Positions 50,401-61,673 of a stretch of 64,000 bases of DNA are shown here, piece by piece (within the stretch, counting starts at the first letter, position 1; each line of letters begins with the position of its first letter). Under the pieces are notes generated by a model. That model saw only the letters and a list, made by a program, of their open reading frames with translations. It did not search any database and was not told the DNA's origin. A program made the position numbers and the translations under genes. Source of the stretch: Chrysomallon squamiferum (Eukaryota; Mollusca; Gastropoda; Neomphalida; Peltospiridae); assembly GCA_012295275.1 (NCBI GenBank), contig CM022671.1:27241822-27305821 (forward strand), written 5' to 3'.

Positions 50401-51490
50401 CGCGACATATTTATGTAGATGTACAGCACTGTGAGCAGCCAGAGTATGTATCAAGTAACTGTTAATGGTCACTGCATTGATCTTCAGGAGGCGAAAGCTA
50501 ATCATCACTGCTCTTTCACAAAAGAACATCTGAAGTGACAAATTGTGATAGGTTACCGCCATGAAGGGTTTGAATTACTGTTAAGTAACCAGAATCTATA
50601 TATCAAGTTAATACTTTATGGCCCATCCAGTGATACTCACCTGATCTGTAAATTCTCACTCTGTCTGATAGTGTCCCCTTGTGACATTATTGTGTGAGAA
50701 CATGAAACAACACTGAAAGGTGTGTATTCATAATTTATAACTACAGTGTTTAGTTCAACATGCTTCTATCACAATATAAAATTTAATCTAGCAGCTCTGG
50801 TCTTAAACATTATTTGAAAAATAAACGTTTTGGAACCACTACACAAGAAGAAAGCAAATTGTATGAGAGTACATTTACAAAGAAATGTTCTTAACATCCA
50901 CAATGACAATGCTTAGCTGACTTACAGTACTGGGTGGTTTTGAATTACTATGAGTACAAGTTTATGGTCTGTATATTTCTTCTTCATATTTAGTGGGTGA
51001 AAGAAAAATATATGACAGTAGCATGTATAAAAAAAATTAAATATCAAAATTAAGAAATTTTGATAGGTTTACAGCCCTGATGGCTTTGTTAAATAACTAG
51101 ACTGAATATATTAACTTGTATTTTATGGCACATTCCTTGATATTCAGTAGATGAAAGCTAATCATATGGACAGAACCATTAATAAAAAATAAAAAATAAA
51201 ATGAACAAATTTTAATAGATTTAGAGCACTGATGTGTTTTTTAAGTAACCAAACTGGATATATCAGTTACACTTTATGGAACATACCTTGATATTCATTT
51301 GAGCAGTATTTATTTTTAAAAATACAAATAATAGGTAAACAATAATAACAAAATTAATAATAATAATAACAACAACAACGAAATAATAATAATAAAATTA
51401 CAAATTTTAGTAGTTTTACAGTATTGATGGGTTTTATTTACCACATAATGTGACTATGATGTTTCAAATGACAGTTAATGGAGTATGAAA
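50401..51490. repeat. Old tandem array, about 140-190-bp unit, about six copies
   Basis: The recurring order ACAAATTTTGATAGGTTTACAG / TGATGGGTTT / AAGTAACYAAACTG / ATATATCAAGTTA / CTTTATGGCACATTCC / TTGATATTCAG / GATGAAAGCTAATCAT is traceable near 50411, 50539, 50912, 51051, 51203 and 51400. Copies are strongly diverged, with AT-rich insertions. Confidence 0.7.
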
Positions 51491-51675
51491 CATTAATACA
51501 CATGGCCACTGAACCAAACTCTCATTTACTTTTTACCTGTCATTTACTTTTAATAGAGAGACCTACCCCCTCATCTGTACATTCATCATCAGACAAAGCA
51601 TTGTCAAACTGACATAGCCCTAAATAGCAAATAATAAATTTTAAAAATTTCCATTTATTTTTTAAAACATGTTAA

Positions 51676-51890
51676 AAGAAAATATATAGAATTATACGAA
51701 CAAGGAAATTTCCCGAAATTGCATTTAAAATTAAAAATCAAATTAAGTATAAAGGAAAATATACAGAATTATACTGACAAGAACATATCCCTAATTTGCA
51801 TTCAAAATTTAGAGAAAAAGAATGTGTATCATTTAATTTTTAAAATACATTATCAAGGAAATTATACAGAATTATACCAACAAGATAACA
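51676..51890. repeat. Tandem array with ATACAGAATTATACYRACAAG unit, three copies
   Basis: AAGAAAATATATAGAATTAT, AAGGAAAATATACAGAATTA and AAGGAAATTATACAGAATTA recur at about 75-100-bp spacing, each followed by a CAAG segment. The first two continue to TTGCATTYAAAATT. Confidence 0.75.
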
Positions 51891-52449
51891 AAGCAGAGTG
51901 AGTAGCCAAATGTCTTCATAAATTATGTCTTGTATTTCATAATCAAGGAATTTTAATATCCATTTCATGTTTTGCCCTAGATTTATGCAAACTGTCAAGC
52001 ATTTTTTTTTTTTTTTTTGTTAAGCATGAATCATGTTCAATCAGGAAAACAACATGTTCCATGTAAATTTCAATAAATAATTATGATTCATCTTTAAAAA
52101 AAAAAGAGAAGTCTTTATTAACACAGAAACAATTTTGTTTTAAATTTCAAATCTGATCAATAGTAAATGCAGTCAATTGTATCCTAGTGGTAATGACTCG
52201 AATACATATGTCAACAGCAAAAAAAAAAAAAAAAAAAAAGGAAAGAAAAGGACTTCCAAAATAAAATCCCCCAAAACTGCAAAAAAAACAACAACAAAAA
52301 ACTCAACCCCAAATCTTTTTGTATAACTGTTATTACAACTTATAATAATTTTATGTTCAGAAATTTAAAAAATAATTACAACTTAATGTTGTTGCTTTTT
52401 TTAAAGTAATAATGATGATTATGATGATGATGATGATGATGATGATGAG

Positions 52450-55090
52450 GTGTTTAATTATTCAGTGGATAAAAGAAACTCTGAAAGCAAGTAAAAATTA
52501 TATGGAAATCAGCAAATTTTCAAAGAGTTAAAATCTAGGTAGATTGAACAAGAATGAACTGAATTTCTAAAAAATCTTAGTATTAGTGATATTCTGATAT
52601 CAAACAGTTGCGTTATATAGATGATAAATTGTTCTGTGTCTCTCCAATAAATAAAAATAATAACAGTAACAATGACAATGACAGTATAATAACAATAACA
52701 GTGATAATTTTAATAGAAACACTGCCATCATCTCTAATGTTATCAGTTCTTGTATCAGGCATACAATACTTTTCAAATTAATAAAACACAGCCAGTATTG
52801 GAGAAAAACTAATTTTGATGCTGGGTCATGTTAGTTCAGGTATTACTTCATAGCTGTGATGTTCATCTGTTACACCAACTTTATTAACACATTTCACAGT
52901 GAGTGAACTTGCCTGTTTATCAAGCTGTTTATTTGTGTTTATGTGACACAAGAGTTTCAATGATGGACAAGTGCACAGTTTATTTGATGGCCTCTGTACG
53001 TTTTCTGCACACAGAACTCTTTCTTCTTTACATTGTGAGAGTGAGCAAAGCAAGATTATTAATATTTGAATTAATATTTGCATAATGATTCCAACATTTC
53101 AGGTTTTGATGGTTATTACATGATATCTCTATTATAATGATAATATTATGAGGAATCAAACCGTACCAGACTGTGAGGGTATTCCTGTCAGTTTGAAGCA
53201 GTGTATTTTCTACATACTTTCCTCAGGACTAGAAAGTAAATACTGTGGTGCTTAATAAACTAATCATGGGGGAACTTGCTGGAATTCACAATACAAAATA
53301 GTTCCACATATAAAACAGTCCACTCAGAAAAGTCTCTAGTAAAGCTTCAGCCATGAATGTAATTATTTAGTTTCCTTATCATTTTTATTTTTTATTTTTT
53401 AAATAATAGAAAATTCTTATTATAATGAGTCTATCTCTATATAAGAAGTGACAAAAATCTTTTAAACAATAAGGTGAATGGTTTTCTGTTTTCTTTTGTG
53501 AAAAATATATGAAGAGTTTTATGTTTGACTGCGCCAGAAATACAGAAAAACAAGCAACCATGTTTTTTAACAAACTAAAATCTATATTATCATGGTCAAG
53601 ATAATTCTGAGAAAAACCAAACATAAAACAGACAAAATGGTCCATGTTAAAACTTCATGTTTTTTAAAACTTAAATAATAGAAAAACCTCAGTTCAGTAA
53701 AAGGACCTCTGGGTGATATTTAGGAGGGTCCCTGACTTTTAACAAATATTTGTCAAACACAGTTTTCAAACAACTTCAGGCTCAGGTTCTGTTGTGAGGT
53801 GGCTGTTCTGTTTGTGTTGTTCTCAGAAACACACACATAATTCAAAACTTGTTTTGTGTGTTCTGGTGTGTAGGTAAACAAGGGGTGTACTTTTCAGTGT
53901 CACCTCTAATGTTGAATTCTGAAAAGTTTATATTAATGTGAAAGAGAACACAACATGATTTTATATCTATATTTATATTTATCTGTGTGTGTGTGTGTGT
54001 GTTCACATCTGCATGAATGTGGGTGAGTGTGTATTAATACATAAATGTTGTTGGATGCTGGGGTAATTTCTGAATGATATATACAAAAAATGAATACATA
54101 AACACAACATTTACAGATTAAGAATTTAATTATTTTTGTTGAGAAATACAAATTTGATCAGGTGACTTACAATGTGTTAAAAATAGATTATATAACCAAA
54201 AAAAAAAAAATAATAAAAAAAAAAAATAAGAAAGAAATCACAGATATAAAAAATTATTGTTAAAAAAATAATTTAAAAATAATTAAATAATAAAATTTAA
54301 AAAATGTACAACAAGTAAGTACTTATTCAAAAATTTAAATTTAAAAAAAAAAATTAAAATTAAACAAATTATGGTCATGATTTCCTGATGTGAAAACATT
54401 CAGACACTGAAAAAAACTTTGTCGGAAATGATAAACTTCACCAATATTTGCACATGGCTAGATTAGCACAAGCAGTGGGATTTCATGTGAAAACACAGAG
54501 ATCAAGATCCACAGACGCAGTGAGACCAGCTTCTGGTGTTGTTCCAGATTTCACATTTTCACATGCAAGGCTAAGACACATGTCACTTCAACAGGTAAAA
54601 GTGAAGTGGGCTTTTTCAAAAGAAAAATGTTTGCCAAGCTTTTCTGTGCTCTGAGAAAATGTCCTGACAACCGAATTACACAACTTTCAGCCTAACAAAA
54701 GATTTATTTTATGGAGATACAATTTTGTTTCCTTTTTTTGAAAAATAGTTTTAGAAAAAAGAATAATAATCTATATTAAATTTTAAATGTTAATAAACAT
54801 CATTTCATAAAAAAAAATTAAAAAATAAAATAAAAAAGGCACCAGAATTTAAACAAACTTACTCCACAATTTTTTATTTCAAGCTAAACACAGTCATGAC
54901 CCAGTTGATTTAAAGCTTTTGCTTTTTTTAAATTATGGAGTATTCACTACCCTGTTTTCTTAAACATTAAAGAAGTAAATGAAATGGAAATTATTTTTAT
55001 TTAAAAAAAAAGAAGAGATAAATAAGCACAGTTATCAAGAGTCTAGTTTTCCTTGATACTAAGAAATGAAACCAATCTGGAATGTCAAAC
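52450..55090. other. AT-rich intron 1 between the tandem-array clusters
   Basis: (GAT)n at 52423-52448, (GT)n at 53984-54001 and A-rich runs at 54197-54360. An open frame at 54448-54654 on the plus strand has no recognisable domain. Confidence 0.55.
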
Positions 55091-55830
55091 ATTTTTTTAT
55101 TCACTGAAGCAGTAAAAGAAATGTTACATAAAGAAAATACCATGTCTGAATGTGAAGTTATTAACTGCATGACTTAAGGACACTTTAAGAAAGCAGTTAT
55201 TTTACACAGTGAGTTACTTACTGACTGTCACTGATTTGCTTTTGAACATGGATCATGTTTGAAACTGCACAAGTTAAATGTCTGCACACTTTGACACAGC
55301 AATACCCCAAGGTACTGATACTGATAGGTTGTCATACTGTTTATATACTTTTAGATTTGCTTTCAAACATTAAATAAAAGAAGTGGATTGTGTGGTATGA
55401 AGGAACAACCATGTTTGAAATCAGATGTCAAAATTTGAGAAAGCATTTATTATTTTATACACAGATATACTGATAGGCATGGATACTGTTCATCGACTTC
55501 TCGATTTGCTTACAAAACATTAAACTAAAAAAAATGATTGTGTTATATAAACAAACAACTATGTCTAAAACTACAAGTATCATATGGTTGAAGAAAGTAA
55601 TTGTTTGAGACATTACTTTACTCAGAGGCAGTGATATTGTTACAGACTTCAACATTTGCTTTCAAAGTTAAAGAAATGGATCATGGGGTATAAATAACCA
55701 ACAAATTCTTGAAACTGCAACTGGTGACATTTTTTGACAGAAACTTGTTATATCAGACTTTCAGAAGCATTTGTGACATTGAAGAAACAGAATAAGCAGA
55801 TTGTGGTATATAAAGAAACCACATGCACAG
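55090..55830. repeat. Old tandem array, about 150-bp unit, five to six copies
   Basis: Units contain GATTTGCTTTCAAACATTAA, AAGAARTGGATTGTG, GGTATAWAKRAACAAC and ATGTTTGAAACTGCA in that order. Traces start near 55100, 55231, 55352, 55501, 55652 and 55777. Confidence 0.75.
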
Positions 55831-56039
55831 TCAAATGCCCTGCATTCTATGACACTAAAAGAAAAGAAACCCACAAACTTTCAGACATGTTTTTATTTAT
55901 TTTTTATTATAACTTGATATCATCACTATATTATTTCAGCTGTTACTGAAAGCAACATTTACATGTGAAAAGCTTGGATCTGTTCAAGAAAGGAAAAAAG
56001 ACATGTAATTTGATCTAAGTAACATAGTAATCCTTCCTA

Positions 56040-56390
56040 AGATCTTTTGCATATAAATGCAATATTCATAAGATATGAAAAATAATTTTAAACATTGGTA
56101 ATGGATCTGGAGTCAGTGATAAAGGAAAGAGAAGAGAAGCAAGGCTGGGAAGTGTTTTGAATGTCAAGTTAAATTACTAAGCAAAAGTACAAATCTTTGT
56201 ATGATATAAATACAATATTCATATGACAACAAAATATTGTTTTTTTTTTAACTTTGTGATCACTCAGAAAGAAGTAATGGGAGCCAAAGTCTTTAAAATT
56301 GATTAACATGAAAAAAAAAAAAAAGGAAAATTAAGATGGAACAAAAACCATGAATCTTTGGCTAAAATGAATATAATATTAATACAGAAC
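56040..56390. repeat. Diverged tandem repeats of about 155 bp, three copies
   Basis: TTTTGCATATAAATGCAATA, CTTTGTATGATATAAATACA and CTTTGGCTAAAATGAATATA recur at about 150-160-bp spacing, each followed by ATATTMATA/CATA and a T-rich tract. Confidence 0.55.
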
Positions 56391-56725
56391 ATTTTTTCAA
56401 AAATCTCATTTTGTGATCAATTTTTATGACTTTCTTTGGAAAGTCTTAATTAAAAAAAATAAAAAAAAGGATAAATAAATAAAAAAAATAAAAAAATAAA
56501 ATAATCATAGAACAAAAGCATATACAAAATTTGTTTTGGTTCAGATGACTTGGTGAGACTGTATAATTTTCAAGTATATATTTGTCCCAGTATAAAAGCT
56601 TGAATCCTTCAATTAAGAGGTCATTAATTAAAACAACAGTCAACAAATCTAAATGTACATTAGATATTTGTGATGCATAACACAAAACAATGGCTGCTTA
56701 AAAAGAGTATTTCAATGAAGTGTTT

Positions 56726-56873
56726 GTTCAGTTTTTCCCTTAAGTGTATACCTGTTATTACCCTGACAGAATATAGCCAACATTTCCCTTAAGTGTTTGT
56801 CTGTTGTTTCCCTAAAGTGCTTTGCCATCATTTCTCTGCAGTACTTTGCCTTATTTCCCTGAAGCATTTAGTT
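56726..56873. repeat. Short diverged tandem array, TTTCCCTTAAGTGTTTG unit
   Basis: TTTCCCTTAAGTGTATACC, TTACCCTGACAGAATA, TTTCCCTTAAGTGTTTGTC, TTTCCCTAAAGTGCTTTGCC, TTTCTCTGCAGTACTTTGCC and TTTCCCTGAAGCATTT follow each other at about 25-30 bp. Confidence 0.8.
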
Positions 56874-58484
56874 AAAGCCTCAGCTTTGTTAACTGTTTCT
56901 CAAAGGGACTGTCCAGAATTATCTATTTGAAAGAAACTCAGATGCTAATGACCAAATTCCATCACAGATGCCTGTACAGGTATTTCAGGGAAAGGAGCAA
57001 GATAAGTAATGTCTTCAGATGTTGAGTGGGTGCGATACAATTAATTGTATTTACACACAGGATTATGTAAAATTTGTTTTAACTGCATAATTGAAAGTTA
57101 TTTTACATTCAGCTGCAAAAACATATCTTTCTGTAATTTAAATGAAAAAAACCCTGATTTACAATAATGTATTATTAAATTCCTAATGAGCTCATAATAG
57201 GTGTGTGCATGTATGTATGGGTTTGTGCTAAAAACTGACTAGATATCCAGAGGACATGGTAGAACAAATTGTTCAATTAACAAATAAACAAACACAAATA
57301 CACATGGAAACATATAATCATCTCTTCACTGTAATCATAGAAATATAATGCCATTGAATCTAAAGAAAAGAAAATTAATATTCTTTCATGTTATTCATAT
57401 GTTTATGTTACTTAAATAACAGAAATGGTGACCAAACTGACCATTATGAAGACAAAGCACTCTATCCTGCTAGAAAGTTTTCACAGCTGATACTAAGCAG
57501 ACATATTTATAGTTAAGGCTGGGACAAAGTTTTGTATTACATTTCTCTGTTTCAGTCATAAAGCTCAGTAACAAATGTGACAAAGTCTTTTATTTTTTAA
57601 GAAAAGTGGCTGAATCAACACTGGAGAATAAAGACTGTAAATATTTTTGCAGTTGTCTGCCATGTCATTGTTGGGGAACTAATGCTCAAAACACAACAAG
57701 AGATTTTCTTGTGCATGTAAAAACTTGCTGAATTGTTGATAAATACCTGCGACTGTAAGTTTATTGCTCTACTGCTTCTTGTTCCTTGCATGTCTGCTGT
57801 TTGTGTTATTTTATAGGAGGACTAGGTAGTGACAAATTATCAGTGTAATAAAATTATATGTAACAAAGAAGCAAGAATTAAAGAAAAAAAAGAAAATGAG
57901 TGTTTATTTAATGATGTACTCAGTACAGCCTTAATATATGCAAATATCAGGTGTTTAATGAGTAATTTTTTCAATTAGAAGAAAGGTATCTGTCATATGC
58001 ACTTTCATTGGGCATGTCAAAAAGAATCTATACTGGAACAGAAAATTTTCAAATTTTTCAAGCTTAAGCATATTTCTCTTTGGTGTATAAAAACAAGAAG
58101 AATGACTGTGAATTTGAATATCAATTAATAATAAATTCAGAGAAGATCTAAAATTTCAGAAAAGGAGGTTTATGTACTTTGCAGATGAAATTAATTTAAA
58201 TGTAAACAAAAAAACAATAAATAACAGTGGTTTACTCAAAACAGAGGTCTATACACAGTGTCTGTATTTCTGATTCCAGATATGTAACACATAATTTACT
58301 CCATGAACCCAAATGAACATAATCCATTTTTAATAAGAAACTTAAGACTGGAAAGAAAATTACCTTACATAAATTATAAATCACCACATCAAAACCAGCA
58401 GTAATAATTAACACCAAATTATTTATTCAAGATGTAAGGAGTATTCTTTTACTCTCATAAATATCATATTATTTGTATGAAATG

Positions 58485-58690
58485 AGCAATTTTAGAACTT
58501 GAAAAATATCTCCATAATTAACCCACCAAATTATTTATGAAAACTCAGTAAAGTTTCTCATAATTATCAATTACTTGTACAAAAAAAAAGAAGGTTATTT
58601 TAGGAATTCAAAAATCTCCACACAATTAACATGTCAAAACAAATTATTAATAAGAAGTGAGTAATTTTAGAACTTACAGAATATTTCTAA
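58485..58690. repeat. Diverged repeats with AATTTTAGAACTTRMARAATAT unit
   Basis: The units near 58485, 58592 and 58659 share ATTTTAGRAMTT and then ATCTCCAYAATTAAC or a decayed form. Only the first two are full length. Confidence 0.55.
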
Positions 58691-58739
58691 AGCAATGTTC
58701 TGCATGCTCAAGCACACAGTCAAGTTTCAGAATCATTTT

Positions 58740-59290
58740 TTTTGTCATTTCTCAAATTCCCACCCCGTAAACACAACCTCCTAGAAATGTATCATCATCT
58801 GGTGATGGTGGGATGATACAGAGGGGGGGCAGCAGTGGGCATGGATACAAAGAGTGGTGTGAGCAGACGTGGAGAAAATAAACCTGTGTTTTATTAAAAC
58901 TGTCTTTGTGTTCATGTTGGCTTTGAGCGCACACCAAGAGAAATTATTACCAAGGCATGAAAGAAGGAATTAATCTACACTGTCAATAATGCATATTAGC
59001 CATCCTTTGTTGGCCTCAGCTCACTGACACTGCTCCAGCGACCCGTGAACAAAGATCTGGATGCTAGGCGCACAGTGCTTTTTTTTGAGAACTGTCATAT
59101 TTCTGATATAAGCAAAAGATCTGCTGATAACAACGTCCATCCAAACACAGTTACTTAAAGTGGAAAGACAGTGTCCCAGGCGACAGTATTAGTTATGGTA
59201 CAGAGAATCAAAGTGGTTTGTCAGTGCAAAGGTTGTGTCATCAGATTTAAATGCTAAATGTCTTCTTTTCATTCCAGATTTGCTTGGTAA
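58740..59290. other. GC-richer patch in intron 1, function unknown
   Basis: Less AT-rich than its surroundings and with few simple repeats, including an AGAGGGGGGGCAGCAG stretch near 58820 and CCAGGCGACAG near 59176. No splice-bounded exon is recognised. A regulatory element is possible but unproven. Confidence 0.3.
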
Positions 59291-60409
59291 CACTTTAAAC
59301 ATAGATATTGTAACTGACAGGTTGTAGGTGTCAATTAATTTATACGTTTGATAACCTTAGATAAAAATCAACTGCTTATGTGTTTGTAAATTAATTTTCC
59401 AGTAGTGGAACATTGTTGGCAATTTTCCAGCTGAATACAAATTCAAGCTAATGAATTGCTGTAATGTAAAGCTATGACATAAGAGGAATGGTGGATACTG
59501 TGTGCCAGGTACTAAACTATCTAATATGATGAACAAACTTTCCATGTAAATTTTACTTGTAGATGGTCAAAAACAGTAAATGTTTTTAATCAATATATAT
59601 ATATATATATGAGGAAGAATAGATCAGAAAGAATTTTCATGTTATGAATCAATACCATTCACCTCTGAATAACCCTGTATAATTTCTTTCATATCAATCT
59701 TGTAATATATGCAGGTGAAGTCAAAACACAGACTTGTAAAAATCATGCTTGAAATTAGAATCTTAAATGTTTACTGAAAAACAACAAACACACATATATA
59801 TGTGTGTGTTTATATTTATACACACACACACACACCCTGCTACTATAAGGTAAGACCCAAACTGTAATGAGATTTTTCTGATTCCCTGTGTTATGATATG
59901 TTTTCATTTGATACCTGCATGTGTATAATTTTCCAGACTGACACATTGGATATGGAAAAATAAAGTTTCATTACAAAAACATGTAGCTTCGGCACGTTAT
60001 ATTAAACCCTGTAAATTTATATAAAATAAAGGAGATTAATACAAAAATATTGATAATCATGTTTTTGTATGTAGGCAAGGTGACCTGAAATATTAACAAC
60101 TTTTTTTTTTTTTTTTCCATTCCAAGCTTTCACTTCTTTTTTTTGTTTTTTTGTTATAAAACATACTGAAATAATGCACATTATCTGAAAAATCTAAGAT
60201 TTTGTTTCAGTTACCTTCAACAGTAAGCATTATCCTATTTGCTGAGAAAGTTTTAGACAGGTGCAAAAATATCAGCTAACAAGAATATGTTATGAAACGG
60301 CTAACATGTTGTTGTTTTTTGTCCAGTGAAATAGAGTTATGTAATTTAAAAACACTTGTCACCTAATTGTTTTGTCTTTTATTTATTTTCTCAGTTTTAC
60401 CATCCAAGA

Positions 60410-60413
<4 letters not shown>

Positions 60414-60442
<29 letters not shown>
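60414..60442. repeat. (ATT)n microsatellite
   Basis: Near-pure ATT in intron 1, about 450 bp from the exon 1 donor. Confidence 0.95.
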
Positions 60443-60890
60443 TTTATCTCAAAAGTGTTAAAGTTTAAGTATCCACTGGCAAAATCATGAAAATGACAAA
60501 TTTGTTTGGTCCTAAAACACTTACTAAAGAAACTTAGACAACTTTATGAAATGTACAATAAATTTAGCTAAATCAAAAATAGGATGAATTAGCATTAAAT
60601 TTATCTTCAGATATTTTAATTAACAGTTTTGATTGACTGTGTATTATAGTGGGTAATATGAGATATAATAATAATAATAAATAGTTGTTGTTAAATCTGA
60701 ATAACGATTAACAAAATCGCCGATAACAAATACTCGCATATTAAAATAACTGTGTTGTAAAAACGTAATCATGCAAACCACATTCATAGGTGTATATATA
60801 ATACGATTTCACCCCCCGCTGATTGACAAGTATTAAGTGATCAATGAACTCGATTCACTGTAATTATATTGCATGTAATACTGAACTTAC

Positions 60891-60926
60891 CTTGTCCGAT
60901 TTTTTTCCACGTAACGCCACATCCAT
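60891..60926 (-). CDS. Coding exon 1 of a TTC28-like TPR gene (start codon, 12 codons)
   Basis: Read on the minus strand, an ATG at 60926-60924 opens a frame of 12 codons, MDVALRGKKSDK, that runs into the donor AAG|GTAAGT, with GT at 60890-60889. The ATG has G at -3 and G at +4, a good initiation context. It is the first in-frame ATG after an in-frame TAA at 60986-60984. The exon ends in phase 0 and joins in frame to the exon at 31515-31249, which also begins in phase 0. The N-terminus is basic and hydrophilic, with no signal peptide. The exon is short, so the call rests on the start codon, the strong donor, the phase match and the CpG-rich flank, not on protein similarity. A transcript read joining it to exon 2 would settle it. 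An alternative first exon further upstream is possible. Confidence 0.72.
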
Positions 60927-61480
60927 CACAGGTAATTCCAAACAAATCCAGGTATATATCCGTGGGAAGTTGTATCCCAAAATTTAATCCTCATATTTTT
61001 TATTAAAAAAAAATAAATAATAATAATGCTACCTACACAGTGTACATTTATCTTTACCCTGAAAATACCTATTTAGCCTGCCGCCATGTTGTGCACTGAT
61101 CTGTAACAACAACACAAACGTTTTAAGTAACTTTACTACACATCAGACACCGACTCTTGTCTGAATTTTATGATGTCACAGGTGATACGGTAAATTCCCA
61201 AACTTCACATATACGTAAGAATTTGCATACTGGTAAATATCCAATAAAGACCGTAAATTTGGCCTGTTCCGTTGACAGGAGATCCTTATGAGGCGGTTCG
61301 GCTGTAAACGATAAGCAAAGCGGCGTGCTTGCGCTCACCTGTGTCGCGAGTCACTTCAAAGAGTGCAGGTGAGAAAACAGGGGAGATAACTCTTATTGCA
61401 AAAATTGGCACCAACCCAAGGCATCTCGTCAAAACGTCGATTGTCCGGTTCGAAGGTTTCGTTGAATGTCGTTGAAATAG
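60927..61480 (-). promoter_or_regulatory. Probable promoter and 5' UTR region of the TTC28-like gene
   Basis: Upstream of the start codon the base composition changes. From about 61200 to 61480 CpG is frequent (for example GGCGG, TTCGG, GCGGCG and TCGCGAG on the plus strand), whereas the preceding tens of kilobases have few. At 61077-61097, read on the minus strand, CAACATGGCGGCAGG resembles the YY1 motif that in animal promoters lies just downstream of the start site. Its ATG would open a tiny upstream frame, MAAG-stop (61087-61073). A donor-like ACACAG|GTGAGC on the minus strand at 61339/61338 could end an alternative noncoding first exon. No TATA box is convincing. The start site itself cannot be placed from sequence alone. 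Confidence 0.5.
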
Positions 61481-61588
61481 TTCCAGATAAGGGAATTCAG
61501 AGCGACTCTTTCCTAATATAATAAAATAAAATATTCATTTTAGATTTTTCAGTTTTTGTTTAAAATCGTTATTATTACTGTTTGTTTA

Positions 61589-61593
<5 letters not shown>

Positions 61594-61673
<80 letters not shown>
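61594..61673. repeat. (TC)n-(TTA)n compound repeat upstream of the gene
   Basis: About 49 bp of TC, which is (GA)n on the gene strand, then about ten TTA units. It lies about 500 bp upstream of the likely start site. Confidence 0.96.

Larger units (their letters stand above)
31516..60890 (-). other. Intron 1 of the TTC28-like gene (29,375 bp)
   Basis: The intron is bounded by GTAAGT at 60890-60885 and TAG at 31518-31516 on the minus strand. It is AT-rich and CpG-poor and holds no recognisable exon. Its content is given in the repeat and mobile-element entries: local duplications near 31.7-33.1 kb, (AC)n at 33.95 kb, a (GT)n tract at 36.6-37.1 kb, transposon copy 2 at 46.4-49.2 kb, and many diverged tandem arrays from 49.8 to 58.7 kb. 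Confidence 0.7.

Noticed and set aside
54448-54654. Possible plus-strand exon ending CAACAG|GTAAAA
   Set aside because: No known domain, weak acceptor, and antisense to the intron of a supported gene.
61447-61456. GGTTCGAAGG resembling a pol III B box
   Set aside because: No A box at the right distance and no cloverleaf pairing, so no tRNA gene.
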